From: Mytilisepta virgata | Lineage: Eukaryota; Mollusca; Bivalvia; Mytilida; Mytilidae | Assembly (NCBI GenBank): GCA_028015205.1 | Contig: CM051519.1 | Coordinates: 88,433,539 to 88,497,538, forward strand | Length of the DNA: 64,000 nucleotides | Direction of reading: 5' to 3' | Program-made: the position numbers and the translations under genes | Notes under the pieces: generated by a model | Database searches by the model: none | Told to the model about the DNA's origin: nothing | What the model saw: the letters and a program-made list of their open reading frames with translations, nothing else | Shown here: positions 48,309-63,300 of the stretch, in pieces | Numbering within the stretch: the stretch's first letter is position 1 | Layout of the letters: each line of letters opens with the position of its first letter

Positions 48309-51300
48309 GTAAGGTAAAAAATATTGATCATGTAGTTTACTTATTTAATATTACCTGTGATGAAAAGGTCTTAACAAAATAATCACAACAACAGTGGTAT
48401 GTGTTTGATTTTACAACATGAAGATGTATTCGAAATTTAGTTCCGAGCTTATCAAGGAATTTTTTTTTGGACTATTATTGCTATTTTTAGAATTCTGTAA
48501 ATGTACATGCATACCATTCGCATATCCATGTATCTTACTTTTCAAGGAAAGGACTCATTCACGGCAAAATACCACCATTATTAAGACAATCGATTCGTTT
48601 ATTTAAAAATCCTCTATTTATTTTTATATTCAGATAAATGTTAATTTGAAAAGGTGTATCATATTAAAGTCTCGCTGACTTCTATAATTTAGGTTTTTTT
48701 TTTTCATTTTATGATAATGATGTGACATTAAATTGGTCCTCAAATTACACACTTACGTACGCATACTCAAATGTCACAATGTACATTTTTGTAAATTATG
48801 TATTTAAATACACCCTAACCGTCAGAATCATTTATTTTACAACACGACTTATAAAACGTGATTTGGCATGTATAGTGTTGTAGAAATGACAGAAAATATA
48901 AATGCAGAACACGAAATCGGGTAAAATATTAAGGAAAGGGGTTGTAACTCTGCTAATTATTTGCCATTTGCTAGGAATTTGAGAACCTCCTAAATAAACC
49001 CATTTAATTTTTTTTAACCAACAATTACAAATCTACTAAAGATTTAATTTTACCTCCTTTAATAAGTATGTCTAACAGGCGATTAACAAATGTGATAGCG
49101 TACTTGCACATACACCACGTAACTATCAATAAAAACATTCCGACTTATAAATCTACAAATTATTTTTTTTTAATACCAGTGGGTTCGAGAAGACACGGAC
49201 AATATTGTTACGAAAATGCATGAACTAAAACTTATGCGATGAATTATAATATAATCAAATAGTCGCATGCTAACGGACCTCGATTCGATATTTAAAGTCG
49301 ATCTTAATCTTTGATTTTTTTTCAGACTCCCAATCCAAGTATCTATTACTTACACATTAAGTCAGATATTAAGTTTAGATTTGCAACAACCTTAGTTACC
49401 AGTAGAGTAGCAAACAAAGAAAAACATCCAGTCGAAGCACATTTTGAAGTGACGCTTCCAGATGCAGCATTTATCTCAGATTTTGTTATGTAAGTCTTTT
49501 CTCACATCTGGGGTAATAGTTTTTTTTCAGATAGAACATTTTGTTATAAAAATACTTTGCAATAATTCTACAATGTACATGTTATTATATAAAAAATCCT
49601 ACACTTTTTATTTTGTATAACTGTCGATAGCTAAAGGTAATTTCTTTTAATAGTATGCTTTTGTACAAAATGTAAAAGAAAGATCACCGGGCAGTTTTTT
49701 TTATCTCTGAAGGGAAATTGATGGACGTCTGTACCCAGGAGAAATCAACGAAAAAGCGAAAGCCAAAGAAAAATATGACACTGCCAAAAAAAGAGGACAA
49801 AGTGCAGGACACGTGGCTCAAAAGTAAGATGTATATATAGTTGCATGTATGCATAACATATATATATCTTGTCTACATATTTATTATCCCCCCACTTCGA
49901 CTGAAGTTCGGGGATATTTGTAATGGGTCTGTCTGTCCGTCCATTAGATAATCTTGTCTCCAGAACTCTTCGTTCATTTTTAACTTCCTGCATTTAATTT
50001 CTATACGGTATTGTCAAAACTATATGTAGATGCGCAATAAGGTTTTAGAATTTTTATTTTCAAAAATTGGGGCCCACAGGAGTCGAATTTCGAAAATTGG
50101 AATTTTAAACTTGTGACTTAAACTCCTCATTCATTTCTCATTTTATGCTGTTAATTTTTATACAATGTTATCACATACTGTATGTAGATGCACAATAAGG
50201 TTTCGAATTTTGATTTTTAAAAATTGGGGTCCACACGGGTCGAATTTCAAAAATTGGAATTTTAAGCTTGTGACCTAAACTCCTCATTCATTTTTCACGT
50301 CATGCATTTAATTTCTAAATACAATATTGTCACATACTATACGTAGATGCGCAATAAGGTTTTAGAATGTTGATTTTCAAAAACTGGGGCCGACAGGGAT
50401 CGAATTTCGAAAACTGGAAATTTAAAATAAACTCCTTATTAATTTTTCATTTTATGCTTTTAATTTCTATACAATATTGTCACATACTGTATGCAGATGC
50501 GCAATAAGGTTTAAGAATTTTGGTTGCGACAACTTGAGGCCCACAGGGGTTGTATTTCGGGAATAGTGAATTTAAGCTTGTGCCTTAAACTCCTCTTTCA
50601 TTTTTCATTTATATTTAGCAAATTTATTTGTATATAATATTGTTCTTTATTTTCTGTAGATGTGCGAAAAGGTATTAAAGTTTGAAAATCTATTAAAGGT
50701 TCAAATTTTGGGATCAAAAATGGTGAAATTGCTAATTTTGCCTTGTCTCTGGAAATACTCATTCATTTTTTGTTTCAGTGGTTTGATTTGTTTATAATAT
50801 TGATATTGTTCTTCACTATATGTAGATGTGCAACAAGGTTTTCAATGTTGAAATTTGATTCAGGGTTCCAATTGTGAGACTGAAATTGTGAAATTGCTAA
50901 TTTTTCACTGTTAATTGTTTTTTTACTTGTGTAGTGCAGGGATAGACATCGTTTCTGATGGCGCCAATTTCTAGTTTTTAGTGTTTTACAACAGGATAGA
51001 TCGGGGGCGGGGGTTAGTAATATAAAACCAGTTTACCGAGTGTCTTTACCAATCAAGACTATCATGACTCTCTGTTTTATTTATATTTTTGTTTTGAGCT
51101 CTCTATATTTTTTTTTGTCAGAGGGTCTGTCTACTGGATGGCGTTTGTTGATTGGTGTGTCTTTTTTTTTTATCTTTCCTGTTATCCGGTTTTTATACGA
51201 CCGCAAAATTTTTGCGGTCGTATATTGGTGTGACGTTGGCGTCGTCGTCGTCGTCGTCCGGCGTCGTCGTCCGAAGACATTTGGTTTTCGCACTATAACT

Positions 51301-54300
51301 TTAGTATAAGTAAATAGAAATCTATGAAATTTAAACACAAGGTTTATGACCACACAAGGAAGGTTGGGATTGATTTTGGGAGTTTTGGTCCCAACAGTTT
51401 AAGAATTAGGGGCCAAAAAAGGGCCCAATAAGCATTTTTCTTGGTTTTCGCACAATAACTCTAGTATAAGTAAATAGAAATCTATGAAATTTTAACACAA
51501 GGTTTATGACCACGAAAGGAAGGTTGGGATTGTTTTTGGGAGTTTTGGTCCCAACAGTTTAGGTATTAGGGGCAAAAAAGGGCCCTAATAAGCATTTTTC
51601 TTGGTTTTTGCACAATAACTTTAGTATAAGTAAATAGAAATCTATGAAATTTAAACACAAGATTTATGACCACAAAAGGAAGGTTAGGATTGATTTTTGG
51701 AGTTTTGGTCCCAACAGTTTAGGAATTAGGGGCCAAAAGAGTCCAAAATTAAACTTTGTTTGATTTTAACAAAAATTGAATTCATGGGGTTCTTTGATAT
51801 GCTGAATCTAAACATGTACTTAGTTTTTTTATTATGGGCCCAGTTTTCAAGTTGGTCCAAATCGGGGTCCAAAATTAAACTTTGTTTGATTTCATCGAAA
51901 ATTGAACTATTGGGGTTCTTTGATATGCCGAATCTAACCGTGCATTTAGATTCTTAATTTTTGGTCCCGTTTTCAAATTGGTCTACATTAAGGTCCAAAG
52001 GGTCCAAATTTAAACTTAGTTTGATTTTAACGAAATTGAATTCTTGGGGTTCTTTGATATGATGAATCTAAACATGTACTTAGTTTTTTTATTATGGGTC
52101 TAGTTTTCAAGTTGGTCCAAATCGGGGTCCAAAATTAAAGCTAAAAAAGGGGTAAATTTTTTTTTTTTGGGGGGGGGGGGGGCAATTCTCCACAGCATAT
52201 TGTATTGCACAAGAAGCAAAAAATTGAATATAAATTGAAATCATATGACCAGTTCTAAGTTCTTTGATTTCAGTTATTCTGTGTCAGAAACCTATTATGT
52301 GTCAAATATTTCAAGAAATTTTCAATTTCACAGTATTGCGCAATAGCAAGAAATCTTCAGTTGCACAGTATTGCGCAATAGCAAGAAATTGATATGTGTG
52401 CCCAATTTTAAATTTTAAATTCATTGGTTATTTCTGATTTATATATAAAAACAAATAATACTGATATGGTTTTAATAGGTAAATTAAAAATTTTTAAGTT
52501 CTTAGACAACATTCATTCTGTGTCAGAAACCTATTCTGTGTCAAATATTTATTTACAATCCAAATTCAATATTGTATCCAGCTTGAATGTTGTGTTCATA
52601 ATTGCCCCAACTATTCAGGGTTCGACATCTGCGGTCGTATCTAGCTGCGCCTAGCGGAGCATTTTATTCTATTATGGGAAAAGATTACAAGACTAGATGC
52701 ATAGAAGACGTTCAAATATAAATATTCAATACTTTCCATTTTTTTAATATGTATTACTAATCTACATGTATTAACTGCAATGAAAATTTATATATAAAAT
52801 AGGTTACCCATTCACAGATCTGTCAATTTGATTTACTTTTGGATAAAAAAAAACGTGCTTATGGCCTTATAATGACCAAGAAGACGAACACAACATTTAA
52901 TTTATGTGTATATACCACAAATAGAACAATTTTTCTACATCTGTTAATTTTGGAATTTACAAATTTAAAATTATTATCAAAGATAGTTGTTCTTTTGTCA
53001 CCATATTTTAATTGGGATGAAAATTCTGTTGAGGGAAAACGCTATTTGTTTCCGATATTTTTATATGTTTTCAAGACAAAAAAGATGTGTTAGGATGTGA
53101 AGAAAGTCCGGAACAATCATAATTCTACAGACAAAGACAACACTTGTTGTACAAGGACGAGAACAATAAAACAGCAGACAACAGATGAAAATATTGGACC
53201 CCACAAAAAAGAGGCGTTAAACTGTGGTATGTCTCTGAGGGTGACCATTTTCTGCCTCTTGCAAAACACACGCCATGTTGCTCATTGTCAAGATTAGTAA
53301 ATAGCCAAAGTTGGTGAAAAAAGAAAAAAATAAGTAGAAAAAAAAGAAGCAGAAATTATAAATTAGATTTCATTTAGGAATGTATATACGTTCTGCCATT
53401 AAATTATTAATATGGTACACTTAAGGAATAAAAAATGCATGGAATCCAACTTTTCAAATTACAATATTAACATTGTATTATCTTGATTTCAAAATTGTTT
53501 GAATTTTTCTTGCATCTAATTAATTACTTTAAATTTTACTTGGCATTTAATATGACTTATATATTCCCAAAATAGACCACGGCATACTAACCGATTTAGT
53601 GTGGATGTAAACGTTGCTGCTGAGAGTAAAGTGACATTTAATTTGACCTATCAAGAATTACTGGAGAGAATTTATGGTGAATATGAACACATTATATACA
53701 TTGACCCTGGACAGATAGTAGATGATTTCCAGATTGACGTCGCTATTCAGGAGTCAAGGGAAATAACTAAAGTATCAGTACCGCCTCTCAGAAATGACGT
53801 CATAACAGACTCGAGCATAGCAGGTGAGTGGAGCTTTAATCATTGTTAATTCGATCGATTAATTAACTAATGGCAAATATTATCTTTATATCTAAACTGA
53901 AGCTATTCAGACAGTACTTTTTTCTTGAATAAACCTCATTCGTATGGTGCAAACAGAAAGAAGATGCACGGTTATATAATTTTATTGAAACATTCAAGGA
54001 AGTTATAAAATTCCAATGATAAGGAGAAAATTTATATAACAATTTTATCAAGATATGTTAAATCTAAATTTCAAGTGGTGACTGGATAATCTAAAACGAG
54101 TTTTTATACGACCGCAAAATTTTTGCGGTCGTATATTGGTATGACGTTGGCGTCGTCGTCGTCGTCGTCGTCGTCCGTCGGAGTCTGTAGACATTTGGTT
54201 TTCGCACTATAAATGTAGTATAAGTTAATAGAAATCTACGAAATTTAAACACAAGGTTTATGACCACAAAAGGAAGGTTGGGATTGTTTTTGGGAGTTTT

Positions 54301-57300
54301 GGTCCCAAAAGTTTAAGAATTAGGGGCCAAAAAAGGGTCCAATAAGCATTTTTCTTGGTTTTCGCACAATAAGTCTAGTATAAGTAAATAGAAATCTATG
54401 AAATTTTAACACAAGGTTTATGATCATTTTTTGGAGTTTTGATCCCAACAGTTTAGGAATTAGGGGCTAAAAAAGGGCCCAAATAAGCATTTTTCTTGGT
54501 TTTTGCACAATAACTGTAGTATAAATAAATAGAAATCTATGATATTAGCTTGGTGGGCTAAGGAAGGTAATCCAAACACATTCCAAACACATTTAAAGTA
54601 AAATATTGTGTATGATTCAATTATGTATAAAGAAATGTTGATTGTTTTTGGGGTGATTTATAGCTGTCAATTTATTTTTAGAACTTACTATGAATTAATA
54701 TTAATTTTAGCCATATGTCATTTTTTATTTTAAGACTTCAATGATGTATTTAAATGTTTAATAAATATTTGAAGAAATTTTCAATTGCACAGTATTGTGC
54801 AATAGCAAGAAATTGATATGTGTGCTCTGCTATCAAAACCTTATTATTAACAAATTCCATGACTATGATGTCATTTTCTATTTTAATATGTTATGGTGTA
54901 TTTAAATGGGCTGTTATGGTTGCAAAGTATAAAGAAATGGGGGGGGGGGGGTTGAAAACAAAATTTAGAAGGGGGGGGGGGGGTAAATGAGAAATTGGGG
55001 AGGGGGTAATTTTTTTCTCATTTCATATTTCATAAATTAAAAAGAAAATTTCAAATTTTTTTAGCAAAAAAAGGGGGGTTACATTAAATTTTATTGTTTT
55101 TTGTTTTTTTTTGGGAGGGGGGGTGGGGGTCAATGTGCAACTTCATAGTGTATTGCACAAAAGCTAAAAAAAGGGGTAAATTATTTTTTTTTTTTTTTGG
55201 GGGGGGGGGCAATTCTCCACAGCATATTGTATTGCACAATCTAAAAAATTGAATATAAATTCAACTCATATGACCAATTCTAAGTTCTTTGATTTCAGTT
55301 ATTCTGTGTCAGAAACCTATTATGTGTCAAATATTTGAAGAAATTTTCAATTGCACAGTATTGCGCAATAGCAAGAAATTGATATGTGTGCCCAATTTTA
55401 AATTTTAAATTGGTTATTTCTGATTTATATATAAAAACAAATAATACTGATATGGTTTGAATAGGTAAATTAAAAAATTTTAAGTTCTTAGACAACATTC
55501 ATTCTGTGTCAGAAACCTATGCTGTGTCAAATATTTATTCACAATCCAAATTCAGTATTGTATCAAGCTTGAATGTTGTGTTCATAATTGCCCCAACTAT
55601 TCAGGGTTCGACATCTGCGGTCGTATCTAGCTGCGCCCAGCGGAGCATTTTATTAAAATTCACGGGAAAAGACACTGAATTTTAAAAACAAGTTGAAGAT
55701 TTTTCCTTCCTTCACTTTTGAACAAGTATAAGTACCTATTTCTTCAGTAAAACAGATATTTGAAAGTTCCCTGAGAAGAAAGATTATGTTCAAGGTGCAA
55801 AATATATTAGATTTTTATTTTTGACTGTCAAATTAATTCGAATCTTAGAGTAGAGTGTTATCAATATTTAGCATGTTTACTGAAGTAGTAAGGAAAAAAC
55901 TAAAATTCATCCTCTTTCCCTCATCACGAGAACAAGTAAATAAATCTAACCTCTTATAAATGGCTTCAAAATTGACGGGGCTAAATGTGTTATCCGGCAT
56001 GATATATATTGAAATATTGCTTTTAGGACATTTCAGTTTAGGAATATCTGGCCCATACCAATCCATATATCGTGATATTGCCTTCTACATCAGTATCTAT
56101 GGTGTTTATTGCATTAAAGAATACATGAAAGGATGCGGAGTTGTTTTTTTTTTATATTTCTAAATTTTGACTGTATTTTGAGCGGTTGTAAACTCAGTGC
56201 TAATATTTCACATGTTTTATCCTCAGAGACGACAGAGTAACGATCACCACCTGCCATTTAAAATGCATCGTTTCTCAATTGTGTTCATTTCAAGGGAAAT
56301 AACTCTAATCGAATTAGCGGTCAATGTATAGGCTTTTTACTTGACGTTTGTCATTTAGTGAAGGGTAAACTTCATTAAATTAAAACACAAAATAGGAGTT
56401 GAAGCTATATGTTTAGCATTGATTAGCAGTTGACCATTAAAAGATACTTATCTTAACAAAGTATGTTTCAAATTTTAACAAGATATATTGAGCACATCGA
56501 AGTCTACACGATTTTTAATTAACCCAAAAATTGTTCATTTTGTGATTTTTCGTGCACATTTGATTTTTTTTACGGACAAGGCGACATAACTCCAGAACAA
56601 CATCTGACTTTAATACGGTAACAGTATAGACATGATAGAGGAACCTAAGGAAATTTCAGTCTAGTGAGTCTTTTTAGCAACTTCAAACTTTGATCACAGA
56701 TACAAAGAACTTGGCAATATTTTGTAACCATTTTTCACCATTTTAGTAAGGATGATTTAAGTTTTTTTAGAATAATTATGAATATTTACCCTGGAAACAA
56801 TAAGAAAAATGTGTTCATGTACTTATTAATAAAGTTTCATTTTTTTAAGTAGAAAGGCTACAATGTAGCGAGCAATACCAGATTTTGGGACCGGCAGCAT
56901 TCATATCACGGATTTTTAAATATCATGTGATCGAATTAAAACCCATTATATATTATTTATAGCAGATTTACCGATATGTAATTTCTCTTGCAAAGTAAAG
57001 AAAAGTACCTAAAATCAATTCACAAAATGACATAAAAACGAAGTACAACAGATACTGAGAACATAGATTGAAATACAGAAGTTAAGAATTTTTAATTACA
57101 TATCTTTAAATTTGAATCAAAAATTTTAAATTTCAGAAGGCAAAAATGGTCTTGCAGTCATCGACCAACCTACGCCGAAGTCTGCAACTATTCATTATGC
57201 GCCGACAGCAGACGACCAGGAAAAAATGTCGAAACAAGGAATTTCCGGATTGTTCGTTGTTGAATATGACGTCGAAAGAAAGTTTGATGCGGGTGAAATA

Positions 57301-60300
57301 TTGGTAACTAGATAAGAATAAAATTAACATTATTGACTTTGTATTATATTGGATTAGTAAGAACGATTGTTTTCATTTGGAATACATGTATGGAAAATCG
57401 CATAAATCCAAACAGTCATAATCGGATTGGATTAGATACCATAGAAATGTATCATTTTTGTGCGTGGTATTTGCCAAAAAGTACCGGTTGAGAGGTGGGT
57501 GAATTTCTCCAGCCTCGAAACCGGTATTTTTGGCAAATACACACACAAACATCATGAACATGATATACTTCTTTAATTCCACCGAATATTCTTATCTTGC
57601 TGTTAAATGGAATAAATATTGATTTTTCGTTGAGAATTCGCGGCTACTATTTTAGACATGGTAGTTTCCATTTAGCGTTGTATTTTTTCACAAGTACATG
57701 TACCACGATTATTAGAATTCCCTCGAAGCAAATACGATGGACAAGTAACAAAAAGATTGAAATTTATTAAATTTGCAAACAAAAACAATTCATCTTATCC
57801 AATCAAAATACAGCATACTTATAAGGTGGAATTAAATCAGAAATGCCACAGAAAATGGTAGTATCGCTGAATATGGAATGAATACACAATTTTTTTTCAA
57901 TTTTATTCTGTCCAATCGCTTATTATTTTTTAAAATTTAAACCCGTTTATTGTATCTTAATATGGAAATCATGACTGGTACAAATGTATTTAATTTTAAT
58001 TATGATACAAACATACATGTGATACATGTGTAGGAGAAAAAATATCAATACTGGATCTGTTTCTAATTCTTTTATTTTTATTCTGCAATCGTTCTATTTG
58101 AGCAGTCAAAATGCGTTGACAATCTGCAAGTGATATACGGTCATTGACAGTATATAACATTAATGCCACACTTACTTGACGTGATTGACGGAACTGAAAT
58201 GAACAAACTTTTAGAACAAAATTATTAATATTTCAATACTTATTTTCTTGTTTACTTATTTTCTACTGTTAAAAAAATATGTGCGGCAAAACTGTCCTTT
58301 ATTTTTAAATAATCTTATGCGACTATCAATGTTATACTTGCTCATCGATCTTTTGGGGCCTCTTGAGGGTAACAAACGCAGTTTAAAATAACTTTGAAAT
58401 TGGTAGTAATATTATAGGGTTATTGCATGAATATTGGTGAATATAGTTCCGAGCAGTATATCATATTGCACGAGCGTGCGAGTGCAATATGATATACTGC
58501 GAGGAACTATATTCACCAATATTCATGCAATAACCCTTTTATTATATAGTAATAAATATTTCATGCCTCTAGTGATATTTTATCTTGTTTAAATGACATT
58601 TTCTAATTCATACCTATATTTTACTAGGAACAATATTGTCATATTTGCACTAGTGGTACAAATGAATTCCTTCACCTTACTTTTGTCGACAATACTATTG
58701 ACCTCCGTTTGTTCTTGTTCGGGGGTTTCTACCAATTCCCCTCTGCTTAACAAGAAGGCGATATCGTCCTCCGCCATCTTAATTTTTCCAAACGAGGAGT
58801 AAAATATGGAAATCGATGTTCGGAACGCATCAGTATTTTCACGGATATTACCAAGACGGTCGAGGTTAGGAGTAAAATACAAGAATATACAGCCCAATTT
58901 TTTTTTAATGGATTAAATAGGGAAATATTTATTACTATATAATAATATACAATATAGCATGTTGATGACGTCGATATGGGATTTTATTATGGCAAGCCGT
59001 TTTACTATTTATTTCTAACTTCAAGATATCTCATATAATATATACGGCCATATTTTGTCGCACTGACCGAGGTCGATTTGTTATTCCTGGTCCGTGCGAT
59101 AAAATCATGTATCGACCGAAAACAACATGCTACAATTGCTTCATTATTTTTCAACCTGCAATATTAAATCATAATTTTTGAAAGGGCTTATTATTCCAAT
59201 TAAGTCTTTAAAACAAAAATTTTAATTGATACTTAAGTGACAAGTTAATAAAACTTATCAATAAATTTCTAAACAAAAAGTTGATTTGTTTTGCTCGTTT
59301 TATTTCAAATAAAATTGTAACGTTACTTTCCTGTATTAATACAAACAACCCCTGATGGTCACAGGTCATAGACTTACTGTTAGCGGGACATTCAAATATT
59401 TTTATTTTTGGAATTTGATAAAAACAATTCCTATAGGTCACAGGTCATGGACTTACTGTTATTCTTATTTGGTTATATTTGGAAATACCCAGTCCGTAAA
59501 AACTGTATAGCATTCTGTACATGCTTTTCTAGTTTGTCACTGTAATGTGCCAATCCAAAACAGGATTTATATAGAAGAATAATAAGGCTATTTTTGGAAA
59601 TCCCCAGTCCGTAAAAACTGTATAGCATGTTATATAGGTTTTTTTAGTTTGTCACATGTCATGTGCTAATCCAATAGAAAAACAGGATTTATATAGAAAA
59701 ATAATAATCACTAATGTCGCCAAAGATTGCAGTATATAGACAATAACAATCCAATGACTTGACATAAAATTCTAAATTTATGCATAGACAATATGACATA
59801 AAATTCTATATACGAATTCTGCACGAGTCGGGGAAAATGCTCGGGAAACCCTCGCATTTTCACCCGATTCTAAGCCTCATCCGTATATCGATTTCATGTC
59901 ATATTGTCTATGCATAAATCTCACATAAAGTGATAATGATAGTAAATAAAGACACTATATATTCAATACCCATTTTATGTATTGATGCTACACATATTCG
60001 TGTATAAATGTAGGAAACCATAGAAAATTTATTACTGATATTTTAAAAGGGTTGAGTACATTGTGAGGAGGTGGGATGTGAAAGGGTGTGTTTCGCATGG
60101 TCGACAATTATGAATGACTCCCTTACATCCCCATACATTGTACATTTGTACATCAAAATGGCAATATATGTATTACTTGAACGTAAATTATCTTATTCTA
60201 GAAATGATTATGCAGAAGAATCCTATCTTTTCCTCTGAAAAAAGTGTGGCCGAAAAAACAAGCTATGTCACCATAATTGTTTTCTAGGTTGTTGATGGGT

Positions 60301-63300
60301 ATTTCGTCCATTTCTTTGCACCTGATGGAATGGATCCAATTCCAAAAGACGTTTTATTTATTCTTGATGTCAGTTCATCCATGTCAGGAACCAAGATCAG
60401 ACAACAGCGAGTTGCAATGAACGACATTCTACAGGACTTGCACGAAGGAGATCGGTTCAATATTATGCAATTTAGCACACGTGCGAACTTATGGAAAAAC
60501 GAACTCTTGTCAGCGACTATGGAGAACAAAAAGAAGGCACGTGATTTTGTCAAAAAAATGAGGGCTAGTGGAAGTAAGTGTCGTGTTTTATAGGAGTTCT
60601 TGTTGTTCATTGTTTTTTAGTTTTTGTTGTGCTAGTAGTTGTTCATTTGTCTTCCCGGGTTTGTCTGTCCAATGGGTTACGTTTTTTTATTTTATTTGCT
60701 TCTTAGGTATATTTGTCCTTTTTGTATGATTTTGCAGGAAATGTAACATACTATATAACCTTATAAATTTACATTTTCATGTTGCCACTTGAAAGTTGAA
60801 AGCTGTAAATCAACTTTTGATGTTATATTTGAAATTAATTTAATGTCCCTTCTTTTGATCGCCTAGTATGTCCATACATTGGATCATGAAACTGACAAAC
60901 ATGGTTGTAATAACGTCAGGAAAAAAGGGCGCTGCAGTACTCGTCAAGAACCGGCGACTTAGATGGGAAAACTGGCAATCCCAGTTGATATTGAGATCAA
61001 AATAGAACAAATCTCTCTATGGATTAGGTTCTTGGTATTATTTTTAACATGGTAGTCATGGATATTTACTAGGAGTTACAAAGATTAATTAGCCCAAACA
61101 GTCATTAATTTGTATTCCAGATATTCACTAGCACATGCTTTAAATAGACATTCGTGAAATCTAGACTATATACACATTCATTGTTTATTATTGTCATAGT
61201 CGCTGATCTTAAACCCTTGACTAAGTTTAACTCTCTCTTCATCATAATCCGGTTTAATATCTCATTTTTTATATGAAACAAGACTTATCTATTTTCAGTG
61301 ACGGACATAAATAAAGCAATGGGAGAAGGAATAAGATTTTTAAATAATAAAAGAAGTGAGGCAAACCGTATGAAAATATTAGTTTTTCTCACAGATGGCC
61401 AGGCATCTCACGGAGTTCAAAATAGGGATGAGATTTTGAAAAATGTTGACAAAAAAAATACAAATGATATACCTGTCTTCAGTCTTGCTTTCGGGAATGA
61501 TGCCGATTATGAATTTGTTAAAAAAGTAGCTGTAAAAAACAAAGGTATTGCGAGAAAGATTTTTGAAGATTCCGATGCATCGCTTCAAATAAAAGGTTTT
61601 TATGACGAAGTGTCTTCATCAGCATTGCAAAATGTCTCCTTCAAATATTTGGACAGAAATTCTGAAGTGGCCGAGAATGCTACTAAATTAAACTTCGATA
61701 TATTTTTCAACGGAAAAGAACTTGTAACCGCGGGAAAACTTTCGGATGTTGATGTAAAGACCCTAAATCTTGTGGTAACTGGAAACGGGTTGGACGGCCA
61801 TGTCGAATTGGCAGTTGAATCTGAAATTTCAAGCCATGTACCAGACTTGACAAAATCTAGTGACTTTGAAGAAATAACCGAGAGGATCTGGGCCTACCTG
61901 ACAATAAAGCAACTTCTGGAAAAGGCCATTGGTGAAAACAATGAATCGACAAAGCAGACATTGAACGACAGAGCGTTAGAACTTTCGCTTAAGGTAAATT
62001 AAAACGTTTTGACGACAACGAATAGTTTGTGAGTATGTATAACGTAGATGTAAGGGCTGGTATGACAAAAACAAATATCAAATTTTATGTTACTATACTC
62101 ATAACTCGTACAATTCCACGAACCAAACATATGTTTTGTAATGTTATTATATTATTCAAACGTTTGAAATGCACTATATTTAAATAACTAAACTTTTATA
62201 AATTACATAATCCGTAAGCCTAGTAGTTTTATAATTAATGTATTATGTACTAAGCACACCAGAAGAAATACAACCGAGCTTTTGCTATTTTCACGTTCAA
62301 TGTTCTCAGTATGTACCTTATTGTTCCAAAGTTAATGGTTTCCAATATCCGGACGTATTCTACCTTGGAGCTTACAATATACAGTTTATTTAAATAAAAC
62401 TCATTACAGAAAGATAACTGACATCTACTCTTGGAAGCACCCCTTTCTTTCTGGTTAATATTTCATTCCCCATCTGACAATGAACAGACTGGCATAGATT
62501 ATAGGTATCAGGTTCTCACAATCTTTAATGTGTTTCAGTACAAGTTTGTTACACCTTTGACATCAATGGTAGTTACAAAACCAGACGAGCGAGATCTTGG
62601 CACCTTCGACGAAAGCGAGGATGCAAAACGTATGTACTTCACAACATTGTACATCATGTCAATTGAGTTATGTCCTGTACAGTTTTTCCGATATATATTT
62701 TCGAGATGCTGGATTTTAGGATCAATATCAATGGCATATTTGCCATATCACAAGTATATATTGTAACCCTTTTTGTGCCTTTAAAACACCTTGATTTATA
62801 GGTATATGGTTTAGAATCGTGAGATAATTACGATGATTAGATATTGACCGACGCGAAGAGGAGGTCAACCTGGATTTCAAGATATGTCATCCTCAAGCCC
62901 ATAACTACACTAGCAATTAAAAAACAGTCACTGATTTTCTTCTAATTACAATAATTATCAAGAAATGACAAAAACGTCGCCAGTTTTGTTAATGGATTCA
63001 CGAACAGCTAACGAGATCATTACATTGTTTCATAAATCTGATTTGTATCAAACTTGGGTAGATAATAGAAACATCACATCTAAAAAATACAAAAACGAAA
63101 ATACAAAAGCGAATATCATTAGCGAAAATGCGCCATGATAGTAGCTACATCGATAATTACTTGCACGAAGTTTCGTTTCGTTTGAAAAAGTAAGAGGAGC
63201 TTGGATAAGTAGAAAAAATGAAAACTAATGAATTTCGTTATAGAAATTCTTCCAAAGATGCTAAATCCTTTATTTTTCCGTAATTTGAGTTCATTTACTC

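Noticed and set aside
51040..51353. ORFs on both strands rich in Val or Thr/Arg
   Set aside because: They read the GTCGTC run of the palindrome-headed element.
58417..58536. Conventional microRNA precursor
   Set aside because: Arms of 55 bp almost without bulges are too long and too perfect for a typical pre-miRNA; more like a foldback element or long hairpin RNA.
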